From the NCBI GenBank assembly GCA_016706255.1, contig JADJJZ010000006.1, positions 992,001-1,056,000 of the forward strand: a stretch of 64,000 bases of DNA, in the 5' to 3' direction. Under the pieces are notes generated by a model, which did not search any database, was not told the DNA's origin, and saw nothing but the letters and a program-made list of their open reading frames with translations. Source of the DNA: Bacteroidota bacterium (GTDB taxonomy: Bacteria > Bacteroidota > Bacteroidia > Chitinophagales > BACL12). The position numbers were made by a program, and so were the translations under genes. Positions 9,799 through 19,411 of this stretch are shown here, one piece after another; positions within the stretch are counted from its first letter, which is position 1, and every line of letters begins with the position of its first letter.

Positions 9799-10920
9799 TT
9801 AATGTTGTGCATTTTTTTTAATTGTTTCCCACATTTCCTGTGTCATCACACAACGAAATCCTGAGTGATCCTGACCGGTATCATAACTTGTTGCCATACG
9901 TGCGGCAACGCGATAACTGGAGCAATAAACTTCATTACATAAAAAGGAACCACCACGTTTTGCACGAACAATATTATAGGGTTGATTCGGGTCATAGGAC
10001 ATTTCCGGCCCTTTTGGATTGGTTACGGTGCCCTGCGCGAAACACTTGTTGTAGTAGTCTACATGGTAGAAATCACTACACCATTCCCAGACATTTCCGG
10101 CCATATCATACAGGCCAAATTTATTGGGCGGATAACTTTTTACCGGCGAGGTCGTTTTATATCCATCTTCAGCAGTATTTATGTTTGGAAAATTGCCCTG
10201 CCATGAATTGGTATGTTGTGCAAGATTCTTATCATCACCCCAGGGATAAATTGCACCGATTACTCCACCTCTTGCAGCATATTCCCATTCTGCTTCGGTT
10301 GGTAATCTTTTCCCTGCCCATTTACAATATGCTACCGCATCGTCCCAACTCACCTGAACTACAGGATGATTTTCTTTGCCAATTATACTCGTCATTGGCC
10401 CCTGAGGATGCATCCAATCGGCCCCCTTCACAAAACTCCACCAATTCAAAAAATTATTAAGGTCTACAGGTTTTGTTGTAGTTGTAAAAACCATACTGGC
10501 AGGTTCCAGCATTTCATCAGCGGGCTTGGGTGTTCCGGGAGGCACCTGTTGTTTTAATTCTTCCCAGTCTATTGGTCGCTCCGATGTTGTTTTATATCCT
10601 GTCGCTTTAACAAATGCTGCGAATTCGGCATTGGTTACTTCAGTAATATCTATCCAAAATCCGTCGAGTCGGACAGTATGAGCAGGACTTTCATCACTTC
10701 TGTGTTGTGGGTCAGTATCTGTTCCCATGATATATTCACCGCCGGGAATCCAAATCATGCCCGGGGGGCCGTCGGCAGGAGCAATCGTATCAGCCACAAA
10801 CGCAACCGGTGCAGCCACCTCATTACTTTCAGGATGCGATTTTGAAGTACATGCCTGTAAACATGCCGACAGGGGAATCGCCATGAACAAAACAAATTTT
10901 GAAAATACCTGCGCTTTCAT
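9799..10920 (-). CDS. Formylglycine-generating-enzyme-family (SUMF1-like) lipoprotein
   Basis: 373 residues with a lipoprotein signal peptide (lipobox LQAC, near residue 24) and an FGE-sulfatase domain from ~50 (GPPGMIWIPGGEYIMGT) to the C-terminus. LPTEAEWEYAARGG, MAGNVWEWCSDF and RGGSFLC are diagnostic. Unusually for the many enzymatically uncharacterised relatives, both cysteines of the SUMF1 active site appear conserved with the right spacing (Cys328 and Cys333 in SFLCNEVYCSSYR). It would act on the periplasmic or outer face. No sulfatase is in the window. Start ATG 10920 is chosen for the signal peptide; longer in-frame starts lie upstream of the likely promoter. Confidence 0.85.
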   Translation of the reverse strand: MKAQVFSKFVLFMAIPLSACLQACTSKSHPESNEVAAPVAFVADTIAPADGPPGMIWIPGGEYIMGTDTDPQHRSDESPAHTVRLDGFWIDITEVTNAEFAAFVKATGYKTTSERPIDWEELKQQVPPGTPKPADEMLEPASMVFTTTTKPVDLNNFLNWWSFVKGADWMHPQGPMTSIIGKENHPVVQVSWDDAVAYCKWAGKRLPTEAEWEYAARGGVIGAIYPWGDDKNLAQHTNSWQGNFPNINTAEDGYKTTSPVKSYPPNKFGLYDMAGNVWEWCSDFYHVDYYNKCFAQGTVTNPKGPEMSYDPNQPYNIVRAKRGGSFLCNEVYCSSYRVAARMATSYDTGQDHSGFRCVMTQEMWETIKKNAQH

Positions 10921-10925
10921 GCTTA

Positions 10926-10933
10926 CAAAGATA
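10926..10933 (-). promoter_or_regulatory. Possible -7 box TATCTTTG, nearly leaderless
   Basis: TATCTTTG on the minus strand fits TAnnTTTG but ends only 5 nt before ATG 10920, implying an almost leaderless mRNA if it is used. Confidence 0.4.
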
Positions 10934-11044
10934 ATTACAATTATTGTGCGTTTGTATAAACAACCACGCTGATAAAAATGCTTAAATAAACGTTGATATA
11001 TGTTAACGTAGATGTAAGTCACCGCTAAAACAATGGGATATGTC

Positions 11045-11052
11045 TATATTTG
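11045..11052 (+). promoter_or_regulatory. -7 box TATATTTG of the M13 peptidase gene
   Basis: TATATTTG fits the consensus, 19 nt before ATG 11072. Confidence 0.6.
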
Positions 11053-11071
11053 ACGCTTAAATCTAAATTTT

Positions 11072-13114
11072 ATGAATAAATACTGGTTGATAGCACTTAT
11101 TAGCTTAACCGTGTTTTCCTGCAAACCCAAAGCAGAAAAAACTGAAGTTGCCCGCGAAGATTTTATGAAAGATTTTATCGATTCAACGGTAAATCCGGGT
11201 GATGATTTTTTCAAATTTGCTGTAGGCACATGGTTAAAAAATAATCCCATTCCCGAAAGCGAACGTTCATGGGGAATATGGACTTTAGTAAATGAAGAAA
11301 ATTATGCACGTATCAGAAAAATAAATGAAGATGCTGCTGCAAACACCAAAGCTGCAAAAGGTAGCAACGAACAAAAAATTGGTGATTTCTGGTTTACGGG
11401 TATGGACACTGTAACTATCGAAAAACAAGGCATTACACCATTAAAACCTGAGCTGGATAAAATTGCTGCCATTCAGGATAAAGCCGGTGTAATTAATTCA
11501 GCTGCTTATTTACATTCTATTCAGGTGCAACCATTTTTTGGTAATTATATTTTCCAGGATGAAAAAAACAGTAATCAGTTCCGCTTACATTTTTATCAGG
11601 GCGGTATCGGTTTACCTGACCGTGATTATTATTTTGATAAAGATGAACGCACAACTAATATTCGTGCAGAATATGTAAAACATATTTCCAAAATGTTTCA
11701 GTTAACCGGTGTTGATGTGGCTACCGCTGATAAAAATGCAGCAAACATTATGCGCATGGAAACTGCATTTGCAGGTGCATCACGAAAACTGGAAGCTTTG
11801 CGTGATCCATACGCAAATTATAACAGAATGAGTATTGCAGATGTAAATAAATTATGTCCTGCAATTCCATGGGAATCGTTTTTAGCACAAGCCGGCATAA
11901 AAAATATTGACTCCGTAATTGTTGGTCAGCCGGAATTTTTCAAACAATTAAATAAATCGATTACTACTGAAAGCCTTGACAACTGGAAAGCGTATTTACA
12001 ATGGAATTTATTAAATGCCTATGCCGGACAATTGAGCAGTGATTTTGATAAAGAACATTTTAATTTTTACGGCACCATATTAAATGGTACAAAAGAGCAA
12101 CGTGCAAGATGGAAACGTGTTTTAGATGCTGAAGAAGATGCAATGGGCTTTATGCTCGGTCAGTTGTATGTAGCAAAATATTATCCGCCTGAACAAAAAG
12201 CGCGTTATGAAAAAATTGTAGAAAATGTAATGGAAGCCTACAAAGTACGTATTCAGCAATTAGAGTGGATGAGCCCTGCTACCAAAGAAAAAGCATTGCT
12301 AAAATTAAGTACAGTAATTAAAAAAGTTGGATATCCAGACAACTGGCGCGATTATTCTTCGCTTGAAACTGCAAGAGATTCTTATGTGCAGAATGCCATT
12401 CGTGCAAGCAAATATTTACATGCTTATGAAGTTGCAAAATTATACAAGCCGGTTGACAGAACTGATTGGGATATGACTCCGCAAACCTGGAATGCATATT
12501 ACAATCCAAGTAATAATGAAATTGTATTACCGGCCGCAGCATTTATTGTTCCCGGTGTGCCGGATGAATTTGTAGATGATGCAATTGCTTATGGCTACGC
12601 AGCAGGTTCTACAATCGGGCATGAAATTACACATGGTTTTGATGACCAGGGAAGTCAGTTTGATGAAAAAGGAAATTTAGTAGAATGGTGGACACCTGAA
12701 GACCGTGCACAATTTTTAGAACGCACCAAAAAAATTGTGGAGCAGTTTAATAATTATATTATTATCGATACCATTCATGTAAATGGTGATGCAACACAAG
12801 GTGAAAATATTGCAGACTTAGGTGGTATGTTATTAGGGTTTGAAGCATTTAAAATGACCGACCAATATAAAGAAGGAAAATTAATTGGCGGATATACACC
12901 TACTCAACGTTATTTCCTTGGTTTTGCCTTATCATGGTATGGAAAATATCGTGATGAAGCAATGGTATTACGTGCTAAGACAGATGTACATTCACCTAAT
13001 TTTTTACGGGTAAATGGTCCTGCTTATAATATTCCGGAATTTTATGATGCATTCGGTGTTAAACCGGGTGATAAAATGTATGTGCCGGATAGTTTAAGAG
13101 TGAAAATCTGGTAA
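11072..13114 (+). CDS. M13 family zinc metallopeptidase (neprilysin/PepO-like) lipoprotein
   Basis: 680 residues. The lipoprotein signal ends at Cys17 (TVFSC|KPK). Residues ~28-400 form the M13 N-terminal domain (VNPGDDFFKFAVGTWLKNNP) and ~470-680 the catalytic domain with the zinc motif HEITH (about residue 518, in STIGHEITHGFDDQG), the third ligand in GENIADLGG (about 582), and the NPSNNEIVLPAA substrate-binding strand. It degrades or trims peptides in the periplasm or at the surface. It has its own promoter and a strong bidirectional terminator, so it is monocistronic. Confidence 0.93.
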   Translation: MNKYWLIALISLTVFSCKPKAEKTEVAREDFMKDFIDSTVNPGDDFFKFAVGTWLKNNPIPESERSWGIWTLVNEENYARIRKINEDAAANTKAAKGSNEQKIGDFWFTGMDTVTIEKQGITPLKPELDKIAAIQDKAGVINSAAYLHSIQVQPFFGNYIFQDEKNSNQFRLHFYQGGIGLPDRDYYFDKDERTTNIRAEYVKHISKMFQLTGVDVATADKNAANIMRMETAFAGASRKLEALRDPYANYNRMSIADVNKLCPAIPWESFLAQAGIKNIDSVIVGQPEFFKQLNKSITTESLDNWKAYLQWNLLNAYAGQLSSDFDKEHFNFYGTILNGTKEQRARWKRVLDAEEDAMGFMLGQLYVAKYYPPEQKARYEKIVENVMEAYKVRIQQLEWMSPATKEKALLKLSTVIKKVGYPDNWRDYSSLETARDSYVQNAIRASKYLHAYEVAKLYKPVDRTDWDMTPQTWNAYYNPSNNEIVLPAAAFIVPGVPDEFVDDAIAYGYAAGSTIGHEITHGFDDQGSQFDEKGNLVEWWTPEDRAQFLERTKKIVEQFNNYIIIDTIHVNGDATQGENIADLGGMLLGFEAFKMTDQYKEGKLIGGYTPTQRYFLGFALSWYGKYRDEAMVLRAKTDVHSPNFLRVNGPAYNIPEFYDAFGVKPGDKMYVPDSLRVKIW

Positions 13115-13126
13115 AAAGATAAACAT

Positions 13127-13163
13127 AAAAAAAGCCTGCAAATATTTTTGCAGGCTTTTTTTA
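13127..13163. terminator. Strong bidirectional terminator
   Basis: A 10-bp perfect stem (AGCCTGCAAA / TTTGCAGGCT, 4-nt loop) has an A run on the left and a T run on the right, so it can end both the + peptidase gene and the convergent - gene at 13176. Confidence 0.85.
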
Positions 13164-13175
13164 TGTACAAAAATA

Positions 13176-16100
13176 TTATTCAATAATAAATGGAATACTG
13201 ATATTACCATCTTGTGTTTGGATGGAAATAAAATATATGCCTTTACTTAATCCCTGCTGATTAATTACTATCGTATTTTCACCCTTGTTTATATTATTTA
13301 TATGGGTATAAATAATTTCGCCTAATGCATTTATCATTTGAATTGTGGCCATTCCTGCATTTACACTTTCAATACCCAAATTAAAATAACCCTGATTTGG
13401 ATTCGGAATTATTTCAGCATTTACAACGGCATCAATATTATTGACAGGAATAAAATTCGCTGAAACATTAATATTATCCAGATATAAGGCTTGTCCCCAA
13501 TAACCAATATTGCTAAAATAAAATGTAACATTATCGGAACCTGCAAAAGCAGTCAGGTCAATTGTTTTAGTTTCCCATTCATCTGCTGCAGGATAAAAAA
13601 CATCTGCGGTATAACCAGGACCGGTTGCTAAATCATCGCCGCCTGCATAAAATAATTGTGTTTTTGTTGCACCACAATCTGTTGAAACTAAAATTTGTAA
13701 GGTATCCATATAAATACCACCGTAAGGACGATAAGCAACATCAAAATTTAGCGTTGCAGTAGTTACATCATCCATATTATATTTTGCAGAAATTTCATCT
13801 ACAGCACCACCTTGCAAATCAGTGTAATAATTATTAAAAAACATACTGTTTTCGCCAATGGCATAAGCGGAAGCAAAATCTGCTATAGCCCATCCTCCGG
13901 TTTCACCACCATGCCATCCTGATGCAAAACTGCCTGTTTCAAAATTTTCTGTAAGTGGTAATACAGATTCAGGTAATGAACTAACAATTGCTGTTTTAGT
14001 TACGCTTTCAACTGAAGCACCATCTGTTATCGTTAATGTAACATCAAAACTACCGCCGGTTGGATAACTTACGGTTGGATTTTTTTCTGTTGATGTTGCA
14101 GGTAATCCACCGGGGAATTCCCATAAATATGTTGCACTTGCAGAAGCTGTTGAGCGATCAACAAATTTGATTTCATCACCGGAACAATAAAAATAAGGAA
14201 ATGCAGTAGAAAAATCGGCAATTAGTGCAGAAGGTTCATATAAAAACGATTCCCATATACCAATATTCCAGCTTGCTAATCGCAATTTATTATCGCGATA
14301 AAACGGAATTGTTTTTAATGCATCAGTAACAAGCGGTAAATCATCACCATGTTGCAGCCAGTCGATAAATGTATTTGTTCTGTAAAATACTGCCGCTTCT
14401 CTTACGGTTAAATAAACACCACCATCGGTTCCAAACTGATGTGTAATGGCAGCAGGATGTAAACCATTTAATGTACCTGTTGTGATATTAGTCCAGGTAT
14501 CACCACCATTTGTACTGTGATACACTTTATTGCCATCTGACCCAAAAGTATACGCAATCCATAATTCATTTGAATTATTACCACTTAAGGTAAATATTAA
14601 ATCGCGTTTTGCTTGTGGTAAATCAATATCAGTCCAGCTTACACCACCATCAGTTGTTTTCCAGAGTTTACAATTTGAGCCACCAATATTTTGTGTGAGA
14701 TAAATTATTTTTTTATCTACTCTGCTTTGTTCCACCCATAATACTTTATTTCCTGTAGTTCCACCAAATGTGTAAATAGGAGCGAATGAACTTCCGCCAT
14801 CAACACTTTTCCAAATACTATTATCGCGACCCATGTAAGCATAATTGTAATAATCCCAATCAAACTGAATGCGTGAACTGGAATTATACCAATAACTTTC
14901 ATTTGGTGTATTAGAAAACGATAAAAATGACGCAACACCATCAATTTCTTCCGGCAATTCAACACCACCAATATCACTCATTAAACAAATACGTTCATCA
15001 CTTGGTTTAATATAACCTGTTGCAGCTTCACCGCCACCTAATGCTAAAAATGTTCCTGCAGGATAATTTTCGTAATATCCGCCATTACCGTTGTGGTATC
15101 TTCCTCCAACCATCACATCTTCCTGCCAACCCTGATCAAATCCCCAAAAATTAGAAGCCTGCAATCCATTACTTCTGCTTTCATGTGTTTCAACCCAATC
15201 GGTTGTAAAATTTACACCACCATCTGTTGCCATCCATATTTCTTCAGTTGTAGGTGAAGTTTTATAAATTTTTGTCTCCTGATTATCGGGATGGAAATAA
15301 GGTAAATAACCCATATATCCGCCAACGGCATCATAACTTGTTGCACCATCTCCGCTTTTCCATAAATTTAATCCGCCCACCAAAATTTTATTTTCATCTA
15401 ATTGTGAAACTGCAATTGTGGTGTTGTAATATATCTGGTCATAATCGCTGGTATGTCCGTCGAAATCCATCAAATTAGGATGTGTATCCACATTGTAAGG
15501 CATACCGATTAATCCATGTGGAAAATTCCAGTTTTCTCCTGCATCATTGCTCACATAAACACCAATTGTTCCACGCAATTGTAAAGTGGCATCTGCTGTA
15601 CTTTCTCCAACCAATAAAACATATACTTTATTTGGATTAGCTTCAGTTACTCCAATTCTTCCACCCTGACTGGTAATTTTTCCGGCATCAGCAGCAGGAA
15701 CAGAAAACCATCCGGTATTATATGTAGTAAATGAAACACCATAATCAGTTGATTTTTTAAAATAAGGAATTTTTGTTGCAGGGTCATATTGTAAAGTATA
15801 AATTACTGAAGCATCATCGGGTTTAACTGCCACCGACATACAAAAATTATTTAGAATCAGTGTCCAGTTTTCACCACCATCTGTACTTCTATAAAAACCC
15901 TGTTCGCAACCTGCATAAACAATAGCCGGATTTTCAGGATTATAAACAATATCATAAGCAGTAATATAAATCGCCTGAAAAGAGGCATCACCGGTAATAT
16001 GCCATGTTGCTCCGCCATCTGCAGTTTTCCATAATTCACCTTGTGATGTTGCAATTACTTCATCCGGATTATTTGGGTTCACTGCAAGAGCACGAATGGT

Positions 16101-16658
16101 ATTCATGTAATAACCTTTTGTTACATGTTCCCAGTTTAATCCTTTATTTGTTGTTTTATAAACACCACCGGTTTCACCACCGCAATACAATACATCAGGG
16201 TTCGATAAACAACGATCTAAACTGTGAATGTTAGCATGATCGGAAACGGGAATACTTGCTGCACCCGCATCATATTTTACTGTATAATGTAATTCAGGCC
16301 CGGCGAAGGTCCAGGTAGTACTCCTACTGCCTTCACCACTGTGCAATTTATTGCGTAATAAAATATTTTCTTGCAATGCTAAATTATCAGGAATAATAAT
16401 ATCGCCGTTTTCATTTGCATATTGCCGCGCTGTAATTGCCCATCGGCTATAATATTTCGTATAATTATTTTCTTCGTAAGGATGTGTTTTGTAGTAAGCT
16501 TCAAAAGCAGATGCTACAGCAAATACATTTGGAGTATCTGCATACATTAACTGAACCCATTCAGGTGCATCGGGTTGTAGTATGGGTTTAATTAAACCCG
16601 ACTGACTAAATAAAAATGTTGGGGAAGCGAGCAGAAGAAATAAAATAAATTTTTTCAT
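13176..16658 (-). CDS. Secreted T9SS cargo: sortilin/BNR-type beta-propeller, PKD domain, type-A sorting domain
   Basis: 1160 residues with signal peptide MKKFILFLLLASPTFLFSQ. Residues ~120-820 carry at least seven Asp-box (BNR) repeats, such as YKTTNKGLNWEHV, LWKTADGGATW, YRSTDGGENW, WKSVDGGSSF and YHSTNGGDTWTNI, the pattern of sortilin/xyloglucanase-like propellers. A PKD domain follows (ADFSTAFPYFYCSGDEIKF ... YLWEFPGG), then a jelly-roll adhesion-like domain, then a T9SS type-A C-terminal domain (IIPNPNQGYFNLGIES ... GIYFISIQTQDG). The role is exported surface or extracellular binding; no catalytic residues of a glycosidase could be assigned. Confidence 0.88.
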   Translation of the reverse strand: MKKFILFLLLASPTFLFSQSGLIKPILQPDAPEWVQLMYADTPNVFAVASAFEAYYKTHPYEENNYTKYYSRWAITARQYANENGDIIIPDNLALQENILLRNKLHSGEGSRSTTWTFAGPELHYTVKYDAGAASIPVSDHANIHSLDRCLSNPDVLYCGGETGGVYKTTNKGLNWEHVTKGYYMNTIRALAVNPNNPDEVIATSQGELWKTADGGATWHITGDASFQAIYITAYDIVYNPENPAIVYAGCEQGFYRSTDGGENWTLILNNFCMSVAVKPDDASVIYTLQYDPATKIPYFKKSTDYGVSFTTYNTGWFSVPAADAGKITSQGGRIGVTEANPNKVYVLLVGESTADATLQLRGTIGVYVSNDAGENWNFPHGLIGMPYNVDTHPNLMDFDGHTSDYDQIYYNTTIAVSQLDENKILVGGLNLWKSGDGATSYDAVGGYMGYLPYFHPDNQETKIYKTSPTTEEIWMATDGGVNFTTDWVETHESRSNGLQASNFWGFDQGWQEDVMVGGRYHNGNGGYYENYPAGTFLALGGGEAATGYIKPSDERICLMSDIGGVELPEEIDGVASFLSFSNTPNESYWYNSSSRIQFDWDYYNYAYMGRDNSIWKSVDGGSSFAPIYTFGGTTGNKVLWVEQSRVDKKIIYLTQNIGGSNCKLWKTTDGGVSWTDIDLPQAKRDLIFTLSGNNSNELWIAYTFGSDGNKVYHSTNGGDTWTNITTGTLNGLHPAAITHQFGTDGGVYLTVREAAVFYRTNTFIDWLQHGDDLPLVTDALKTIPFYRDNKLRLASWNIGIWESFLYEPSALIADFSTAFPYFYCSGDEIKFVDRSTASASATYLWEFPGGLPATSTEKNPTVSYPTGGSFDVTLTITDGASVESVTKTAIVSSLPESVLPLTENFETGSFASGWHGGETGGWAIADFASAYAIGENSMFFNNYYTDLQGGAVDEISAKYNMDDVTTATLNFDVAYRPYGGIYMDTLQILVSTDCGATKTQLFYAGGDDLATGPGYTADVFYPAADEWETKTIDLTAFAGSDNVTFYFSNIGYWGQALYLDNINVSANFIPVNNIDAVVNAEIIPNPNQGYFNLGIESVNAGMATIQMINALGEIIYTHINNINKGENTIVINQQGLSKGIYFISIQTQDGNISIPFIIE

Positions 16659-16733
16659 AATGTGGTAATAAAAGATTTCAAATTTGATGCGGCTTAGCTT
16701 ATTAAAATTACATAATGTTTATAATAAATTAAT

Positions 16734-17447
16734 TTATGTTATCGGATAACCTTTTCTAACCAAAACAGGACTACCTGCTGCAAATAAAACAGAATGTGGT
16801 TGCGCCTGGTTTAAAAATGCAAAGTTACGGCCATACAAAGTTTCAAAATTTGTTTGAATAGAAAAATTAATCAGCGGATGCACATTCCATCGCGGATGTT
16901 CAACGCCGTATTGATTTGTTTGTGCAGCATCAATGGCAGCGTAACCCCAATAGTGTTCGGTGATAAATTCTTCTATGGAATCTGCTGCAATAGCTTTTGT
17001 TTGCAATTGTGCAGTTGCGGCAAATTTACTTGCTTTTCCCCATGTATAGTTTGCAGTAATTACATCAGCAGATTTACTTATTTGCCCTGCTGTTGGCATG
17101 GTAACATAATTTTCATTAAACAAGGTATTAGCAACAAAGGTGATCATACTTCGCGGGACAATTTCTTTTACGAAAACCACGCCGCGTTTCCATTCACCAT
17201 TATCCTGATGTTTTACATATAAACGCAAATTAATTTCAACAAAATTAGTATGAAAAGGAAATTTAATGCCCATTACAGCGGTATTCAAAAATTGAAAAGC
17301 GACCAGACTAACCAGATGTTCACCTTTGTAGGTATCTAATACCGTTTTTGCCGGCAAATAGGGTTGTAAAATTGCCGGGTCACAGATATAATTTGCGATT
17401 AATAAATTTCGCCATTCCGCACGTAAAAAAACTTTTTGTTCGGGCAT
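16734..17447 (-). CDS. DUF2071 (YqjF-like) family protein
   Basis: 237 residues, cytoplasmic, no signal peptide. It shows the DUF2071 pattern: EWRNLLIANYICDPAILQPYLP at the N-terminus, then LVSLVAFQFLNT, FVEINLRLYVKH and the late FITEHYWGYA. These proteins resemble acetoacetate-decarboxylase-like folds and have no established function. The terminator of the upstream same-strand gene lies between the two, so this gene is probably transcribed separately. Confidence 0.8.
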   Translation of the reverse strand: MPEQKVFLRAEWRNLLIANYICDPAILQPYLPAKTVLDTYKGEHLVSLVAFQFLNTAVMGIKFPFHTNFVEINLRLYVKHQDNGEWKRGVVFVKEIVPRSMITFVANTLFNENYVTMPTAGQISKSADVITANYTWGKASKFAATAQLQTKAIAADSIEEFITEHYWGYAAIDAAQTNQYGVEHPRWNVHPLINFSIQTNFETLYGRNFAFLNQAQPHSVLFAAGSPVLVRKGYPIT

Positions 17448-17454
17448 AATTATA

Positions 17455-17485
17455 AAATAAAAATACCGGGGAATGCCCGGTATTT
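17455..17485 (-). terminator. Terminator after the DUF2911 gene
   Basis: A 10-bp perfect stem (AAATACCGGG / CCCGGTATTT) with a 5-nt loop; on the minus strand it is followed by a T-rich tract. Confidence 0.75.
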
Positions 17486-17528
17486 AAAATAATTTAAAAA
17501 ATATGATATAAAAGATACAATTCCATCA

Positions 17529-18377
17529 TTATTTCTTTTTCCATTCGGCTAAACTTGCAGCAACTGTTTGTGCAAAACCGGTATTTTTTGCTTCAGTAGC
17601 CATGGTATTTGAACGGGTTCCAATTTCAATAGCTTCTTTATACATACCGTTTGCAGCATAAGCACGTGCAAGTGTATATAAATTCCAGTAGCGTTCACCC
17701 TGAGCAGTAGATTTTTTTGACCATTCCATTGCTAATTTAGCATCTAAATTATAATCAAGGTAAAATTCTGCAGCATCATTGTATAAACCCAAAGTATTTT
17801 CTGCGGATTTAATGGCAGTCTCAATATTCTGTTTGCCCTGCTCAACAAAGTCGTTCGAAATTTCAAAACTTACTTTTGTTGTTTCCCAGATGAGATCAAC
17901 CATAATACTTTTGTCTTTCACATTACTGAAACCAATGGTAAAAGATTCGGTTGAAGTAGTAGCTGTAGGTTTAACTGTAAAACGCATCACATCTTCTTCC
18001 TGCTTATAACCACCTGTTCCCCATAATTCGGTGTTTTTATTAATAATGATGGTCCATTCGGTTTGGCCGGGAATGGTAAACAATGAGTATGAACCTGCTT
18101 CAACTTTTTGGTTGTTGATCATTACAGTGCCTTCAATTTTAAGCTCTGTGGCTTTATTGGCGCCTGTTCTCCACATTTCACCGTAAGGCACTAAACTGCC
18201 AAAAATGGTGCGTCCCTTCATTGCAGGGCGTGAGTAAGTTATGGTTGTTTGGGCAAGACCGAATTTCTGGCTTACCTGTGCCCATGGGCTCGGTTGCGGA
18301 AGTTCAAGGTCTTGTGCCGTTGCGGTTTGAGCTACAATTGTTAGCAGCGTAAAACAAAATAAAATGTATTTCTTCAT
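17529..18377 (-). CDS. Secreted DUF2911 domain protein with TPR-like C-terminus
   Basis: 282 residues from ATG 18377 with signal peptide MKKYILFCFTLLTIVAQTATAQ. Residues ~25-170 are DUF2911: PSPWAQVSQKFGLAQTTITY, YSRPAMKGRTIFG, YGEMWRTGANKATEL. The last ~100 residues look like TPR helices (YWNLYTLARAYAANGMYKEA). The family is common in Bacteroidota periplasm and uncharacterised. The start fits a -7 box 21 nt upstream; a longer frame start at 18422 would lie upstream of that promoter. Confidence 0.85.
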   Translation of the reverse strand: MKKYILFCFTLLTIVAQTATAQDLELPQPSPWAQVSQKFGLAQTTITYSRPAMKGRTIFGSLVPYGEMWRTGANKATELKIEGTVMINNQKVEAGSYSLFTIPGQTEWTIIINKNTELWGTGGYKQEEDVMRFTVKPTATTSTESFTIGFSNVKDKSIMVDLIWETTKVSFEISNDFVEQGKQNIETAIKSAENTLGLYNDAAEFYLDYNLDAKLAMEWSKKSTAQGERYWNLYTLARAYAANGMYKEAIEIGTRSNTMATEAKNTGFAQTVAASLAEWKKK

Positions 18378-18398
18378 CGATTGAGTATTTTTGATACG

Positions 18399-18406
18399 CA
18401 AAGTTA
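18399..18406 (-). promoter_or_regulatory. -7 box TAACTTTG of the DUF2911 gene
   Basis: TAACTTTG on the minus strand fits TAnnTTTG, 21 nt before ATG 18377. Confidence 0.55.
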
Positions 18407-18451
18407 AACAAAACACCCCCACTTTTGTTTAACCCCTGTATTTCAGCAATT

Positions 18452-19408
18452 ATGACCAGTTTTATTAGAACAAAAACGAACGCAAGTATCTTTATTTCCG
18501 CACTGTACTTCATTATATGGAGTATTGTAGTGGTTTTATTTCCTACTATTTTATCATCAGTGGTTATTGATACCGGTAAAACCCCTGTTATTTTTTGGGA
18601 TTTCATGAGCGTCATCACTTTTGTGCTCGGTATTGGCATGATGATAGCTGCCGCAAACCCTTATAAACACTGGACAATCATCCTTATCGTATCATTATTT
18701 CACATCGGTATGATTGGCGGATTTATTTTCGGTTATTCCATCGGATTTTTTAATAATTTATTCATACGTTTCATCATTTTTAATCATTTTATCTGGTTGA
18801 TTCCTAATGCAATTGTGTTGTATAAAGTGTATCGCCGCAGTTTTGATACGGATAAAATGATGATCGAAACCTTCAACAACGACGACTACCCACTTTCGAT
18901 GTTTGATACTAATGATGGCAGAAATTTGGGTGAAATGAATGAAAATAACCAGGTAATGCTGGTGTTTTTAAGGCATTTTGGCTGCCCTTTCTGCAAAGAA
19001 TCACTTATAGAACTGGCTGCGCACCGCAAAGAACTGGAATCGCGTGGTATTACTATTGTATTAGTATATATGATAGAAGCTGAAGCCGCAAATGCCTATC
19101 TGAACGAATATGGCCTTGCCGATTTAGCTCAGGTGAGCGACCCTGAAGAAATTTTTTATAAATCTTTCCGCCTGCGCCGTGGCAGCTTTGTCCAACTGTT
19201 TGGACTTAAAGTGTGGCTGCGCTGGATTGAACTGGGCTTCAAAAAGAAATTATTTAATACCAGTCCGGCAGGTAATGTGGCCCAAATGCCCGGTATATTT
19301 TTAGTTGAAGAAGGCAAAGTGATTAAACAATACGTGCATAAGTCGATAGCCGACGCACCCGATTACCGATTCTTCCTGGAGCCGGGCGACAATACCAGTT
19401 ACAACTAA
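18452..19408 (+). CDS. Membrane-anchored peroxiredoxin-like (AhpC/TSA_2) protein
   Basis: 318 residues from ATG 18452. Four hydrophobic segments fill residues ~10-130; the C-terminal ~170 residues are a thioredoxin-fold domain of the AhpC/TSA_2 (peroxiredoxin-like 2) type with a CxxC, Cys178-Pro-Phe-Cys181 (FGCPFCKESLIELAAHR). It would be a thiol redox enzyme tethered to the inner membrane; which side the domain faces is not settled by sequence. The next gene starts 3 nt after its stop, so the pair is probably co-transcribed with polysaccharide genes. Confidence 0.7.
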   Translation: MTSFIRTKTNASIFISALYFIIWSIVVVLFPTILSSVVIDTGKTPVIFWDFMSVITFVLGIGMMIAAANPYKHWTIILIVSLFHIGMIGGFIFGYSIGFFNNLFIRFIIFNHFIWLIPNAIVLYKVYRRSFDTDKMMIETFNNDDYPLSMFDTNDGRNLGEMNENNQVMLVFLRHFGCPFCKESLIELAAHRKELESRGITIVLVYMIEAEAANAYLNEYGLADLAQVSDPEEIFYKSFRLRRGSFVQLFGLKVWLRWIELGFKKKLFNTSPAGNVAQMPGIFLVEEGKVIKQYVHKSIADAPDYRFFLEPGDNTSYN

Positions 19409-19411
19409 CAA

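Noticed and set aside
9822..10460. 212-codon frame antisense to the FGE-like gene
   Set aside because: It is the complement of a gene with clear family motifs and has no plausible protein features.
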